From Gnetum montanum (taxonomy: Eukaryota; Streptophyta; Gnetopsida; Gnetales; Gnetaceae), in the NCBI GenBank assembly GCA_015680685.1, contig MNCI01021399.1:709873-773872 (forward strand): a DNA stretch of 64,000 nucleotides, written 5' to 3'. Numbering within the stretch: the stretch's first letter is position 1; each line of letters starts with the position of its first letter. The notes under the pieces were generated by a model. The model searched no databases, was not told where the DNA came from, and saw only the letters and a list, made by a program, of their open reading frames with translations. This document shows, in pieces, positions 37,378-49,599 of this stretch. The position numbers were made by a program, and so were the translations under genes.

Positions 37378-38110
37378 TTGAATCCCAAGTTGAAGAAGAT
37401 TATTAAAGAGGAAATTAAACAACTCCTCAAGGAGAGATTCATCTACCCTATCATAGATAGTGAGTGGGTAAGTCCACTTGTGATTGTACCTAAGAAGGAA
37501 GGCAAATGGTGGGTGTGCATTGACTTCTTGCTGCTCAACATGGAAACTTTCAAGGATCATTTTTCATTTCCTTTCATCTATCAAGTGCTAAACACCATTT
37601 CGGGGCACAACTATTATAGCTTTCTAGATGGTTATAGTGGCTATAGCCAAATCCAGATTGAACCAGAAGACTAGGCAAAGATAACTTTCACAAGTCCTTG
37701 TGGGAATTTTGCTTACCATCAAATGCCATTTGGTCTATGTAATGCCCCAGCCACATTTCAATGATTAGTTCTTAGCATTTTCCAACAATAGATTAGTAGT
37801 GGGGTAGAAGTCTTTATGGATGATTTTTCTACCTACAAAGCTATGTTCAAGCAAGCCCTGGACCATCTTGAGTAGGTGTTGAAGAGATGTATTGAAACAA
37901 ACCTCTGGATCAATTGGAAAAAGAGACTTCTTATGGTTTAGGAAGGCATAGTCTTGGGGCATTGCATTTCAAAAGTAGGAATTGAGGTGGACCTTGAAAA
38001 AATAAGGGTCATCCAAGGAATAACCCACCAACCCAAAATAGTTAAAAAAGTGCAGTCATTCCTTGGTCACACTCGCTACTACCAGTGCTTCATTGAGAAT
38101 TTTTTCAAAA
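37378..38110 (+). pseudogene. Element 2 reverse transcriptase (broken)
   Basis: The RT reads from KEEIKQLLKERFIYPI and SPLVIVPKKEGKWWVCIDF through LDGYSGYSQIQI, TFTSPCGNFAYHQMPFGLCN and the catalytic FMDD at 37813-37824, then VLGHCISKVGIEVD. The YxDD-type box keeps both Asp. In-frame stops occur at 37672-37674 and at 37762-37764 (TGA where CGA for Arg would be expected), with more downstream. It would copy the RNA into cDNA. Confidence 0.88.
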
Positions 38111-38780
38111 TTGCCAAGCCATTATAGAATTGGCCAAGAAGGATGCATCATTTGTTTAGACCTCTGCATGTGAAACAACATTTCAGCAATTGAAGCAAAA
38201 GCTTGTTGAAAACCCCATTCATTAAGTACTAGATTGGTCCATACTTTTTCATGTGATGACTGATGCATCAAATTATGCTTTGGGGGGTAGTGCTTATGTA
38301 GATGGATGATCAAAAATGTCCATATTACATTCATTGTGCAAGTTGGAGCATTGCAGGTGCACAACTGAACTACACCACCACAGAAAAGGAGTTGATGGCA
38401 GTGGTGTTTGCCTTAGAGAAGTTCAAGCACTATGTGCTTGGCTACAAATTTTTGTGCACACAGATCATAGTGCCATCAAATTTCTAATGAAAAAACCAAT
38501 AGTGAGCCCCATGTCATATGGTGGCTCATGATTTTTCAGGAATTTGATCTCATGATGGTAGATTGTAAAGGTGTGAAGAATGTGGTTGTGGATCACTTAT
38601 CGCAACTAAGATGGGATGACAAGAAGAAAGAGAGTCCTTTATCTGATCAATTCCCTAATGAATCTCTCATTATAAGTGCTATTAATGCAAAAATTCTTGA
38701 TGAACCAAAATGGTATGACACCATCTTCACTTATCTGCTCAGGCAAGAACTACCGCAAGGGCTAGACACTAGAAAGAAAC
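38111..38780 (+). pseudogene. Element 2 RNase H and connector (broken)
   Basis: RNase H keeps FHVMTDASNYALGG near 38250, then after a frameshift YTTTEKELMAVVFALEKFKHYVLG (38370-38450), and after another shift TDHSAIKFLM. The next ORF, 38528-38785, reads FDLMMVDCKGVKNVVVDHLSQL, the usual link to integrase. The alternative-frame ORF 38316-38531 mixes real and shadow sequence, which confirms indels. Confidence 0.82.
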
Positions 38781-40060
38781 AATAGTTTGTTCACAAGGTT
38801 AAACATTTCATGGAGATTAATGAAAACCTTTACAAAGTTTGTCTCGATGGCCTGGTACATTGGTGTATCCCTAATACAGATCAATTGTGCGTTCTTTAGA
38901 ATGTTCATGAAGGTCCTTGTGGGGGCCATTATGCTGGGAGATGCACGACCATAAAAATCCTCATGGTAGGATATTATTGGCCAACAATCTTTAGGGATGC
39001 ACACCAATTTGTTTGTGCTTGTGATCATTGCCAGAGGGATGGTGGAATGACAGCTCAAATGGATGGGCCACAATAATGGATGCAACCTCTTGAGCCATTC
39101 GATATTTGGGGCATTAACTTTATGGGTCCCATTGTGCCTTTATCAAATGGAAAGGCATATATAATAGTTGTAGTTAACTATTGTACCAAGTGGGTAGAAG
39201 CAACCACCGTCACCAATTATACATCCACCACTGCTACTCCGTTTGTACAACAAAACATCATAAAAACGTTTGGTGTACCTTGTGCATTAATTTCTGATAA
39301 TGGAACTCATTTTATAGGTGCCACTTTCTGGAAACTGATGTCGCACTTGGGGGTTGAACATAAAATCACAACACCATATCAACCTCAAGCCAATGGTCAA
39401 GCTAAGGTCACTAATTGGGAGATTACAAAAATCTTAACTTGTACCATTAGCAAATACCAAAGGGACTGGAGCACTAAATTAAATGATGCCATTTGGGCCT
39501 ATTGCTCCATATGGAAGCTTCCCATAGGTTATTCTCCCTATGAGCTTGTGTACGAAAAATTACCAACATTGCCCATCCAATCTGAGCTCTGTATACTCTC
39601 ATCAGCTTGTGACCTTGACCTAAATCTAAGTTTAGCATAGAAAGAACGATTGATGAACCTTAACTTGCTAGAAGAAAATTGGTTAATGGCCCTATCATCC
39701 AATGAAATGCATAAGGCATTCAACAAGAAATGCCATGACCTCAAAATAAGAAAAGTCAAGTTTCAACCAGGAGACAAGGTTCTTTATTAGAATGCTGCAC
39801 ATGTATCCCAACAAAACAAATTTCAAACATTGTGGGAAGGACTTTACATCATAGATGAGACTTTTCCATCTGGGGCTATGATCATCTACAAACCTGACAA
39901 CCCAAATAAGAAAAAATTAGTCAACATTCAACAAATAAAACCTTTCCATGATCCCAAGTCAACCAATGCACCAAACACCTTGTCAGATGGACAACCACGC
40001 TCAATCTTTTGGATCTCTCCCTTCCAACTTAGTTGTGGGGTAGGTGGCCACCCATACTAA
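38781..40060 (+). pseudogene. Element 2 integrase (two of three catalytic residues lost)
   Basis: The N-terminal H2C2 zinc region near 38905-39040 has HEGPCGGHYAGR and CACDHC. The core is open at 39080-39640 (186 aa). First catalytic position reads GINFMGP with Asn (AAC, 39116-39118) where Asp is usual. The second, SDNGTHF, keeps Asp (39296-39298). The third, QAKVTN, has Lys (AAG, 39404-39406) for Glu. Positions two and three are 35 residues apart, the D35E spacing. After stops, the C-terminus (39650-40060) reads GDKVLY, TLWEGLYIIDETFPSGA and LVNIQQIKPFHD, with no chromodomain. It would insert the cDNA; this copy is catalytically dead. Confidence 0.9.
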
Positions 40061-42640
40061 CACCTTAGGTGGCTCCTTAGTTTTTTGCTTTTTTATTTTC
40101 CACATTTTTAAGTTTACAACTTTTTATTTTTATCTTCTTTATTTTAAATTTTTTGTTTTACATATTTGTATTTTTAAGGTTATTGGTCTTCTCTTAGTTT
40201 TTATTTTACACCATCATTAATATATTCAATATTTATTATCTACTCTTTTACTTTCTTTTATGGTTATGTTTGCTTGTGTTTGATGTGTTTCTCTACTTTT
40301 TCTACTAATAAGGTGGTAGGTACAATGGTAATACACTACTTGATGGTGGTATGCTTCATTTGTAATTTGTTTGTTGATGTTTGGTTTCTGACTTTGAATG
40401 TTGTTATTGATGACTAGGACATGATTTCTTTTCATGTAACAGGAAATGAGTCCACATCATCCACTCATCCACATACTCTATGGCTTTCCTTATTTTGGAA
40501 GTATGCAATCTCTTCTTCATTAATGCAACTTTATTAATTGATGACTTGTGTAGTTTCTAGAATTGGGAAGGAATCAAAGGTTTGGATAGGATGTGGCTTC
40601 AAAGGGATGTAATATTCTTTGTGCTTTTTTATTTTCCTATGTGTAGGAGTGTTCTTGTAAGCTTCTCACTATTTTGCATCATTTCATAATAGGAAGTCAA
40701 ATAAGTCCTTACATGTGTGGTCCTCATCACCAAAGAAATAAAAAAGAAGAGATGAAGATTCAAAGCACACCCCTTGGATAAAATAAATGCAAAAAAATGC
40801 ATGGGTCTTTGAATGGTGTGGTTCTCATTCAAAAAAAAAAGACATGGGAATTCAAACCACACTCATTAAACCAAATAAAAGGGCTACAAGCACTAGTTAT
40901 GAGACTTCTCTTGTCTTCTCTAACTAAGGCCTTTTCTCACTTCCTACCTTCTCTCCAATTTGGAATGGTGGTTATTTTGTGGAAGCATTCTTGTGTCTCA
41001 AGGGATGGACAAGCCTTAGAATGTCGATGCGAAGTCACTGAAAGTGGTTGGTTTTGATCTAGATTGAGGATGGATCCTACCAAGTCATTTAATCACAAAC
41101 TCCACAAGGGACTGCATGTGACCATAATTAGAAACTCCATTCCGCTCTCTCTATCATCCATCTATGCTTTTCATGCCTCACCTCATTGTTGGTTTCATGT
41201 TTTGATTCAATGTTCTAGTTTGATGTGTTGGGTTTATCAGTCAACTACATTTGGGTTTTTGTACTTAACTTTCTATAACCATTAATTATCCATGGTGCCC
41301 ACAGACTTCTTGGTTTGAAGTTATGTAAGGGCATAAAAGGCCTATGCCTACTTTGGGGAGGAACTACTTGCATATCTTTTGGTTTGGTTAAGTTAAGTTC
41401 TTTACCCTTAGAAATTGTTACAATCAAATTCTTTTTATTTACCCCATCCATGACATCCAATTGTACACACCTTCACAACTATTTGTAATAAAATATTTTT
41501 TGTTGTTGTGATACCCTCTTTCTATTATTCCTTGTGTTAAGCTTTTTCTAAATTGTATGGATTGCTTCTCTTAACCCATTCGTTAGTCTTTCCACTAACA
41601 ACATCAAATAATCAATCTATCACAATCACAAACTAGCTAGATAAAATCACCAACAAGATGAGGTATTCACAAACTCCACAAGGGACTGCATGTGACCATA
41701 ATTAGAAACTCCATTCCACTCTCTCTATCATCCATCTATGCTTTTCATGCCTCACCTCATTGTTGGTTTCATGTTTTGATTTAATGTTCTAGTTTGATGT
41801 GTTGGGTTTCTCAGTCAACTACTTTTGGGTTTTTGTACTTAACTTTCTGTAACCATTAATTATCCATGGTGCCCACAGACTTCTTGGTTTGAAGGTATGT
41901 AAGGGCATAAAAGGCCTATGCCTACTTTGGGGAGGAACCACTTGCACATCTTTTGGTTTGGTTAAGTTAAGTTCTTTACCCTTAGAAATTGTTACAATCA
42001 AATTCTTTTTATTTACCCCATCCATGACATCCAATTGTACACACCTTCACAACTATTTGTAATAAAATATTTTTTGTTGTTGTGATACCCTCTTTCTATT
42101 ATTCCTTGTGTTAAGCTTTTTCTAAATTGTATGGATTGCTTCTCTTACTTAACCCATTCGTTAGTCTTTCCACTAACAACATCAAATAATCAATCTATCA
42201 CAATCACAAACTAGCTAGATAAAATCACCAACTCTATGAGGTATTCAGTCAATATCTATTGCACTATATATACTAATCCTTGGTTCTGTTGTGATTGTAG
42301 TGGGAAGCATGAACTGGAAGCGGGACTATCTTCACCAAGGAGGATGCAACCATATCACTCATGGGAGATTGTTCATGGCCGCTGGATCTCTTCTACTTCT
42401 CCCTCATTCTTCTATGCCAAGAGGGATTGAATGTCCTTTGAATCCATGGGTGTTCTTTCCTATTGTCATGAACACCCAATTTTATACACAATTGTAATAT
42501 TGTATGCTCAGGCACTTTTGTATTTGTCTATTTTTTCTATGTCACTCTGCATATCAATCAAATAAGTCCATACCCCCTAATATATTTTGTAAAGGACTTG
42601 TTCCTCTTCTTCTGTACTCAAGGATGGGTTTTCCTTTAGT
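40061..42640 (+). other. Element 2 non-coding 3' spacer
   Basis: About 2.6 kb between pol and the PPT. It shares blocks with the spacers of elements 1 and 4 (minus strand), including TAAGGGCATAAAAGGCCTATG and the duplicated A-loop hairpin motif at 40690-40880. Near 42285-42300, TTGTGATTGTAG resembles the splice-acceptor-like site before the accessory ORF in element 4, but no long ORF follows. Confidence 0.7.
41093..42244 (+). repeat. 574-bp tandem duplication in element 2 spacer
   Basis: Units 41093-41666 and 41667-42244 differ by a few substitutions and a 4-bp insertion in the second. High similarity compared with the LTR divergence shows the duplication came later than the insertion. The minus-strand 71-aa ORFs inside both units are not thought to be genes. 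Confidence 0.9.
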
Positions 42641-42641
42641 C

Positions 42642-42650
42642 GTGGGGGTA
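42642..42650 (+). other. Element 2 polypurine tract
   Basis: GTGGGGGTA directly before the 3' LTR, identical in core to the tracts of elements 1 and 4. Confidence 0.8.
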
Positions 42651-43457
42651 CGATAAATTGTATTTTTCAATGCTCTAATATCGGGGTAGCCGCAATATCG
42701 GGTACACAATATCGCGGCCCAAGATGCGATATCATATATTCAATATCACAGGGTTACTCTTGGGTCTCTAAATACAGTGCCCAGGCACATAATTGGGAGT
42801 AAGTTTTTGGTAGTCAAGTAGCAAAACTCTTGCAGTTCATCCATTTGAAAGTTAGAATATTTTCCAAGTGCCTGCAGTAGGAGGTCTAAGTGTGAACGGA
42901 TCTTTAGTCAAGCCATGGTGTACCTGAGCACACCATTATGTTGGCAATAAAGATGAACTCTTTGATTCATTCCTTGTAGCACTTGAGACTTTCTTTCTTA
43001 TGAATTTATATTTTATGCAATTTACGTAAATATCATTTATGTAGTAATTAATTTTGATCAATCAAGAAAATCATTAAAATACACAGGCACGACCTCTTCG
43101 AACATACGTGTGACACTTGGTATCTAAGAAATGATTAGCATTTGACAACATAGTAGTGTTCACATAAAGTTTAGGATCTGTCCAAGAAGTGGAAACGATT
43201 ACTTGTGTTAGGGTAGATTAGATCATAGTTTACTTAGCATTTAATCACTCTTACTTTCATTCTTGTTCTGGGCAAATAATTTGATAAAAACACAAAATAT
43301 TAAAAATCTTACACCTCAGTCACACTTAACCATGTAACACACATGCACTGTTTAGCTCTAGTGTACTTAGTAATTGTAGTCTACAGAATTCAACCGAATC
43401 GCACGTGAACACTTGTGATTTGTATGGTTGGGCATAGGGCTACCTTGCTACTCATCA
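42651..43457 (+). repeat. Element 2 3' LTR
   Basis: 807 bp, from CGATAAATTGTATTTTTC to GCTACTCATCA. It keeps CG dinucleotides (for example ATATCG) where the 5' LTR has TG or CA. The middle third is much more similar to the 5' LTR than either end. Confidence 0.9.
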
Positions 43458-43462
43458 ATTTT

Positions 43463-43510
43463 AAATTGGAAAACTTATTCAACCCCCCTTCTAAATTCTT
43501 AATCCTTGGA
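43463..43510 (+). repeat. Dispersed repeat, right half
   Basis: Continuation of 32646-32870 after element 2: AAATTGGAAAACTTATTCAA and on. Together they match the uninterrupted copy at 525-812 (minus). Confidence 0.7.
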
Positions 43511-43519
43511 TTGGGACAT

Positions 43520-44181
43520 AAGATGTTTATTTTTATGATTATTTGATTAATTTTTATCCTAATGGCTAGATGATTAAGTAAAAAAGTAGTAATTAAATTA
43601 ACTAACTAATTCACTATTCCATTAACTAACTATCCTAAAGTGAAGTATCTATTCCTGTTGACCATACACATCCTAAACTAGCATTAACATTGTTGGGTTA
43701 CCAAGTATCTACTACTGAGCATACCAAGTATCCACTATTGGGATTATTAAGCATTAATAGGCTATGCTCAAAATAGTTGTAATTAAGTTGCTTATAAATG
43801 ATTACATTAATTAATTAATTAAGAATAATAATGTAAAGTGCATGTAAAGTAAAGTGCTAACAAGTAACATTAAACTAGTTTAAGTGCTACAATGGATGTA
43901 AGAAATATTGATTTTATTTTTGATCATGCTAATATGTCTAAGTACATAGGCACTCAAATAAAATACCTTTTAATCTCATAAATCCATACTATGGGCACTC
44001 AAAGAAAAAATATTCTAACTCTTGATGGAAGAAACTACAAGAATTCAGCTAACTCTACAATCAAAAGATGTCATAAATGTAAGGGATAAGTGCATTTATG
44101 TAGGTAATGAATGTGTTAGCATTGATGTATCTATGTCAATGCATCCTAGTATGCATTGATGAAGATATTTCAATGAGTTAA
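43520..44181 (-). repeat. LTR remnant of the same family
   Basis: Keeps family landmarks TTGTTGGGTTACCAAGTATC, AAAGTGC, CTATGGGCACTC and a U3-like cluster of GCATTGATG/GTCAATGCAT motifs at about 44135-44165. Both ends are worn. It adjoins the LTR starting at 44182. Confidence 0.55.
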
Positions 44182-45098
44182 TGATGAATTTTTGGGTATT
44201 CCAACACTCCACCATAGAAGTCATGAGTGCATGCACGTGACCAAATCATAATCTGTGGATGGCTAATGTAGATTCACTAGTATTTGAACTTTAGTTCGTG
44301 ATTGTTGTTTTCTTACTTTGAGTTACTAAAGTGAATGTTGTATGGTTTAACTCTTGGTAAGGTATATGATATCATGATATTATAGGCTCAAACTACGATT
44401 AAGTGTAAACAAGGTTTAAATTAAGTAATACAGTCTAAGTGTAATGAAGGTAAAGAAACTATTCTATCCTATATGAAATATGTATCCATTCCTAGTTTTC
44501 CACATACAACTTGGGCTTATGTAACCATCAATAGGATTACCAAGTGAATCCACTACTAAGGAAATCAAGTGAACTCATTACCAGATTACCAAACGATTAC
44601 ACTATGCACTTGAAATCGGTTGTACTTATAGTAATGTGCTAATGAATAATGGAATAGTAAAGTACTTAGGAATCATAAATAACTTAATCAAAGTAAACAT
44701 ATTAAAGAGGTGAAAATTAAATGAACTAATAAAAATGAACTAAGTAAAAGTAAAGAAACTAAGTGGAATGTTGCAATGATGAAAAACAATCTTAATCTTT
44801 ATTTCTAGCCATGAACTATACCCAAGAACAATTCACTCAAACAAAGATTTTGTACAATTACTTAACACCACATTGTAGGAATTTAAGTATTTCTAAGTGT
44901 AAATCAAGAAAAAAAATTGCAAGAATTTTACTAAGTGTTGTACGAAAGTTATTCGATTGATACAATGGTGGATTGGTATATATAGTCATGACTAGGACTC
45001 ACTACATCGTATCTACGATGTCGTAAGCAAAGCTACAACATCGTAGACATGATGTTGTAGATATGATATCACATCTTTGACATATATTGATTTTATCA
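44182..45098 (-). repeat. Element 3 3' LTR
   Basis: As printed it starts TGATGAATTTTTGGG and ends GATTTTATCA. A TATA box in sense (TATATATACC) lies near 44975, next to a U3 cluster of CATCGTAGATACGATG-type motifs at 45003-45075. The left boundary is less sure than the right. Confidence 0.65.
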
Positions 45099-45111
45099 TA
45101 TGCCCACAATT
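45099..45111 (-). other. Element 3 polypurine tract
   Basis: Minus strand reads AATTGTGGGCATA before the LTR, a decayed form of the family's GTGGGGGTA. Confidence 0.55.
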
Positions 45112-45479
45112 ACCTAAAAACTCATCCTTGAGTTAAAAAAAAAGGAGGATAGAGTTTCTTACAAAATTTTTGGGGTTGTATAGAGACTAAAATACTATAA
45201 CCTATTTGCATAACTAACTCTAGTAAATGCTGCATTGTGGTTTAAGTAATGTTTACAAAATTATCATGAATTTCATAATGGACACACATGATAAGATGAA
45301 GTAATACAAAAAAAACAAAAACAAAAATAACAAACTTGATGTAGCCATTAAGTCCCACAAGGTGGTGGCTCTTCCATCGGCTTGTTTCTTTTATCATTAG
45401 GTTTATAAAATTAATATCTATTAAGTAGTGCTTGAAGTTTTTCTTATTTTGATATGGGATCATGTACCATCTAGGAAAA

Positions 45480-47927
45480 TTCTATGATGTTAGCTAGAGT
45501 TGGTACCTTCCATGAGCATGGCAGCTATGGAAACATCTTATTTACTTTTACGTACCAAGCAACAAATTGTCATCTTTCTTCTTCAAAGATCCTAGCTACT
45601 TTTTTTAACTCTTGATAATTTATCATTCTACATGCCAAGTTTGTTCCTACATCCTTTTGATCCTAGTAGCTTGCTTTGACCACTTTGAAATCAAAGTTTT
45701 CAATATGCAATTTTTATTACATATCCTTTCTTTCTACATACTCTTTCTCATATAATGCATAGGTTGCAACCACTTGCTGCTCAAGTTTATTTCTAAGGCT
45801 TCCTACTGTGAGCATGGCTAGATTAGCATAAAAATGATTTGCTAATTTCATGTATTCTATAAGGTCTTTAATTTGCAGGTTCTTATTCTTCACTACACCA
45901 TGATGGACACAAGTAAGACTATCTAGGATCGGTAGCCAATATTGTGTTTGCATGATGATGAAGCTGATTTTAGCTTTAGTGTAGTAGATTTATTTTTCAT
46001 TGATCTATTTGTACATAGCCACCTAGTATCTAAAGTGATCTTTTATCCTTTCTTACTTTTTCACCTCATTTTTTCATGCACTAATCTCAATATTTGACTT
46101 CTAGAAAATTGCATGGAATTTCTCCATTAGTAGGATCTTGTTTTCTCTAGCGAATTTTTGCATGTCTTGGTTGACTCTAGTAAATTATTTTCTTAATTAA
46201 TAGATTTATTCAAGAACATTATTTTTCTTTTCTATGTCTATTAACCTCATGTTTTCTATAGAAATATTTTTATTTTCTTCTTCAATGATAATAAGTGCTT
46301 TGGCATGTGCATATGTTTGATCTTTTGCTATAAAGACATTTCATGTTTCCTTTTCCTTCTCCATCTCTACTTGAATATTTTTGGCTATAAGTTAGGTCAC
46401 TTATTAGGTTCTGAACCTATCTAGCTAGTTTGATGCTATGTATTATGTAGGGTCTCTCCTTTCTGCTCTTACAGTGGCCAATTCATCTTACAACCTCTCC
46501 ACTTCATTTTTTGCATACTTAACTCTTGTTTCAACCATTACCAACCTATTGTTTGTTGAATTTAGTTCTAAATATACTACAATTATGTCACTAGGGATAT
46601 CAAAAAGATTATGCATTACCTAGCCTATCTATACTAGTTGATCTAGGATGTCTTCATGCTCTTTTGGGGGCATGGATAAACCAACTATCATTTAAAGATC
46701 TTTGGTACTAATAATATTTGTTGATGTCACAATGGAAACATTGAATGATTTTTTAATGTGATCAATGATTACCTCTCCTACTTCTAGTACATCTTAATGT
46801 TGCATTACCATGACTATGGCTCCTTATCTAGTTTCTAGCATGACCTAAAAGGATGCAACATTCCTAGAGATTTCTTGTGCCCAATCTACATCCTCTCCTT
46901 CTTGTAATGAGATTTGACCACTCGTAGGTTCTATTGATACTATAGATATTTAAAAATTGTCTCTTACCCTATACATTGCAAAACCTTTTCTATTTCCCCA
47001 ACTTATAGTTTTAGAAATTTGTACCAAGTGGCTCATGGAAGGTCTATAGTCTTACTATGCTAGTGGAGCACTTCATTCAGGCTTGTCACCAGCACATGTT
47101 AATCCACTGGGTCTTGATGATTCTTATCTTATGGCTGGAATGTTTCCTACTAGTGTTGATCTTGCTATTCCCTTAGTGTTGGCTAGCTTCTCTTGTTGAT
47201 CTTTTCTTTCGTGGCACTAGCTTTAACATTTCAACATAGGATGCATTTTGGGCCTTTGTAAAATATCATTCTCATAACCCAAAATTCCTACTTGCTTACA
47301 TAACATTATAATGAGGCAAGGGAATCACAATGTGATTTTCCTTACTAGATGGTAAGTTCCAATCTTAAAATATATCTTTTTTTTGGGAGAAAATTCACTA
47401 TATTATTTATTTTCTTTTCCATAAGTTATTTATAGCCATAAACTATTTGCATCTATGTTGGATCTTGTGGATATTTGTGCTATGTTTGCTTTGACATTTG
47501 AAATATTTAGTGCCTTGGCTATTAATTCCACTGAATAAGGCATTGTGATGCCTTTAATCTTAACTATGGCATCATCTTGTTTGTTTTTCCAAAACTGATA
47601 CACTTCTCCTAAATACCATTATCCACTACATGATAGAGTGGCCCACAGAGGAGAGGCTTGGATCTATTATTAGACATTGGTAGGTGCAAACTCCATAAAC
47701 ACTTTGATGTTGAGTTTCACAATGACTATGGACATGATTAATTTCTCTTGAATAGCTTGGAGACATTCAACTAACAGTGTGAGACACTATCCTTACTCTA
47801 AACCTAGTAGTACTTTAGTCTTAGCTTGTGCAAAATGTTCTATTGTAGGTGTGTGATGATGGATGTTGAAGGATTCAGCCTTTTACTTTGCTTGTGAAGT
47901 CTTTTCAAGTGCTGGTGATAGACCCAT
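45480..47927 (-). pseudogene. Accessory ORF of element 3 (unrecognised coiled-coil-like protein)
   Basis: Read on the minus strand from ATG 47927, just after a GTGCATAG acceptor-like site. The frame is followed through many TAG/TAA codons, mostly where Gln is expected. The N-terminal part has LTLLVECLQAIQEKLI, ASPLWATL, WYLGEVYQFWKN and MPYSVELIAKAL. The longest open piece, 45953-45717 (78 aa), has LIEYMKLANHFYANLAMLT and LEQQVVATYALYEKEY, with heptad-like spacing that suggests a coiled coil. Element 4 has the same protein at the same place with different stops, so it was once a real gene. Position after integrase is where env-like ORFs sit in some plant elements, but I see no signal peptide or membrane segment. 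Function unknown. Confidence 0.55.
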
Positions 47928-49599
47928 GGAAGGAGGACCCTATGCACAAAATAAGAAGAATGAAAATTTTGTTTAATTTTGAACACTTTCTAATGAAAAA
48001 ATTACATCAAATTGATAGTTTGGAAGGTGTAAAGGTAGTTTGAAGGATTCTTGATCATGGATGAGGCTTAGAATATGAGAATTTAGCATTAAAAATGTAG
48101 GAAAGAAAGAATCTTGAAAAAAAATAAGTTGATGAGGTTTATCAAAAATGTGTGATAGAAGTTGCCAAAGGTATGATCAAATATAAGTATGTAGGAAAGG
48201 AAAACTAATTATTTAAGTATTCTTGGAAGCTTAAGATAATATGGAATTGGTTATAGATATAAGAGTTATACATGTTGGTCCTCATAAAAGTAGGCTTCAT
48301 TCATTAGTGTCCTTAGATAACCACATGTACAAGTTTTCATAGGCACTCAATGAGTTGATTGTAAAACATATGTTTCTTCAAAAACACACATGTTAGTATC
48401 ACCTAGATGGGAAAATAATGCTTATTATGTAAAACCAGTAAATTATGATTGTGTATAAAAGTGAAATGGAATGGAAGTAGTAGGGATAGCAGGAATTAGA
48501 ATGTGAGGTTTCTTACTATAGGCATAATGAATTCTTTATATAATGTATGGTTAAAGTGATCATTAGTCTTTCCACCTAAGATTGAAACCAAGTTCATACC
48601 ACTTACTAGTGACATCACATTGTATCATCTTAAAACCAACTACAAGGTAACCTCAATTGTAAGAAATATCATCACTTCACATAGAAGTTCTAGGAAGTAG
48701 TTTATTAATGGTACACTTTATTATTTTTAAAGGAGACTTGGCCATTGAACAAAGGAGTGTCTTTAGGTATGGGCAACCTATATTTCTAGCCCCATAATCA
48801 ATGTGAGTTCAAGAAACATTGAAATGTCTAAGAAGTCAGCTACCTTTTGGCATGGGTAACATGTCTTTCTAGTGAAATCCCTAGACATTTTTATTATGTT
48901 CATTTTATGTTTTTATTGTGTTAAACTATATAGATGACTACCTTTAGGCATGGGTAACATGTGTTTCCAGTGACATGGTAAGGTAGCACTTATTTTTTAT
49001 TTCCATTTTTCATTAAAACTCATGTAAATAATAGTTCTTAATTGCAAGATAAGACTTATAGTAGCAGTCTTCAAGAATCCACAAATTCCTTTGATGTCAC
49101 ACCCTTTTCATTTCCACTTGGTTCTTCACTTTTCTATCTAGGCCTAATGGTCATAAGTTTATTTTAGTTTTATGGTGGAAAGAATGTTATTATAACCATG
49201 GAAAGTACATCTTATTATTAGAAACGAGTGGATGAATGATGTGGTCTCACTATATATAAAATCAATCTTTTAAGGATTTGATAATATAGAGTAGTCTTCT
49301 CATTATTACGACTACATCTTGTTTTATTCCTTTACACTTTATTATAAAAATGAACAGGAATATGTACAAGAAAGATATGAAAAATTATAGAAAAATGTTA
49401 AAAATGAAAAAGTCATGAGAATGGAAAATGTAAAAAAGAATTTAAAAGGTATTAATGAATAGAAAATGATTAAAAATGGAGAAATTATAAAAGAATGTGA
49501 AGATTGGTAAGAAAAGTAAAAAGGTAAAAAGTAGAAAAATATCAAAAGAAAAACTTGTATCTAAATCTCAAATTTGATACCCCCATGACTATTTTGAGA

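Larger units (their letters stand above)
32871..43457 (+). mobile_element. Element 2: full-length, dead Ty3/gypsy LTR retrotransposon
   Basis: 10,587 bp with ATTTT target duplications at 32866-32870 and 43458-43462. Order: 5' LTR, tRNA-Asp-type PBS, gag, protease, RT, RNase H, integrase, non-coding 3' spacer with a 574-bp tandem duplication, PPT, 3' LTR. RT before integrase is the Ty3/gypsy order. No chromodomain follows integrase; this and the PBS fit an Athila/Tat-like lineage. Every ORF has stops or frameshifts, and key active-site residues are lost in protease and integrase. It sits inside an older repeat. Confidence 0.93.

Noticed and set aside
41245-42034. Two near-identical minus-strand 71-aa ORFs as a duplicated gene
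   Set aside because: Explained by the 574-bp duplication in retroelement spacer, antisense to the element.
45480-47927. Calling the accessory ORF an envelope gene
   Set aside because: Position fits, but I saw no signal peptide, transmembrane segment or cleavage site; only coiled-coil-like spacing.
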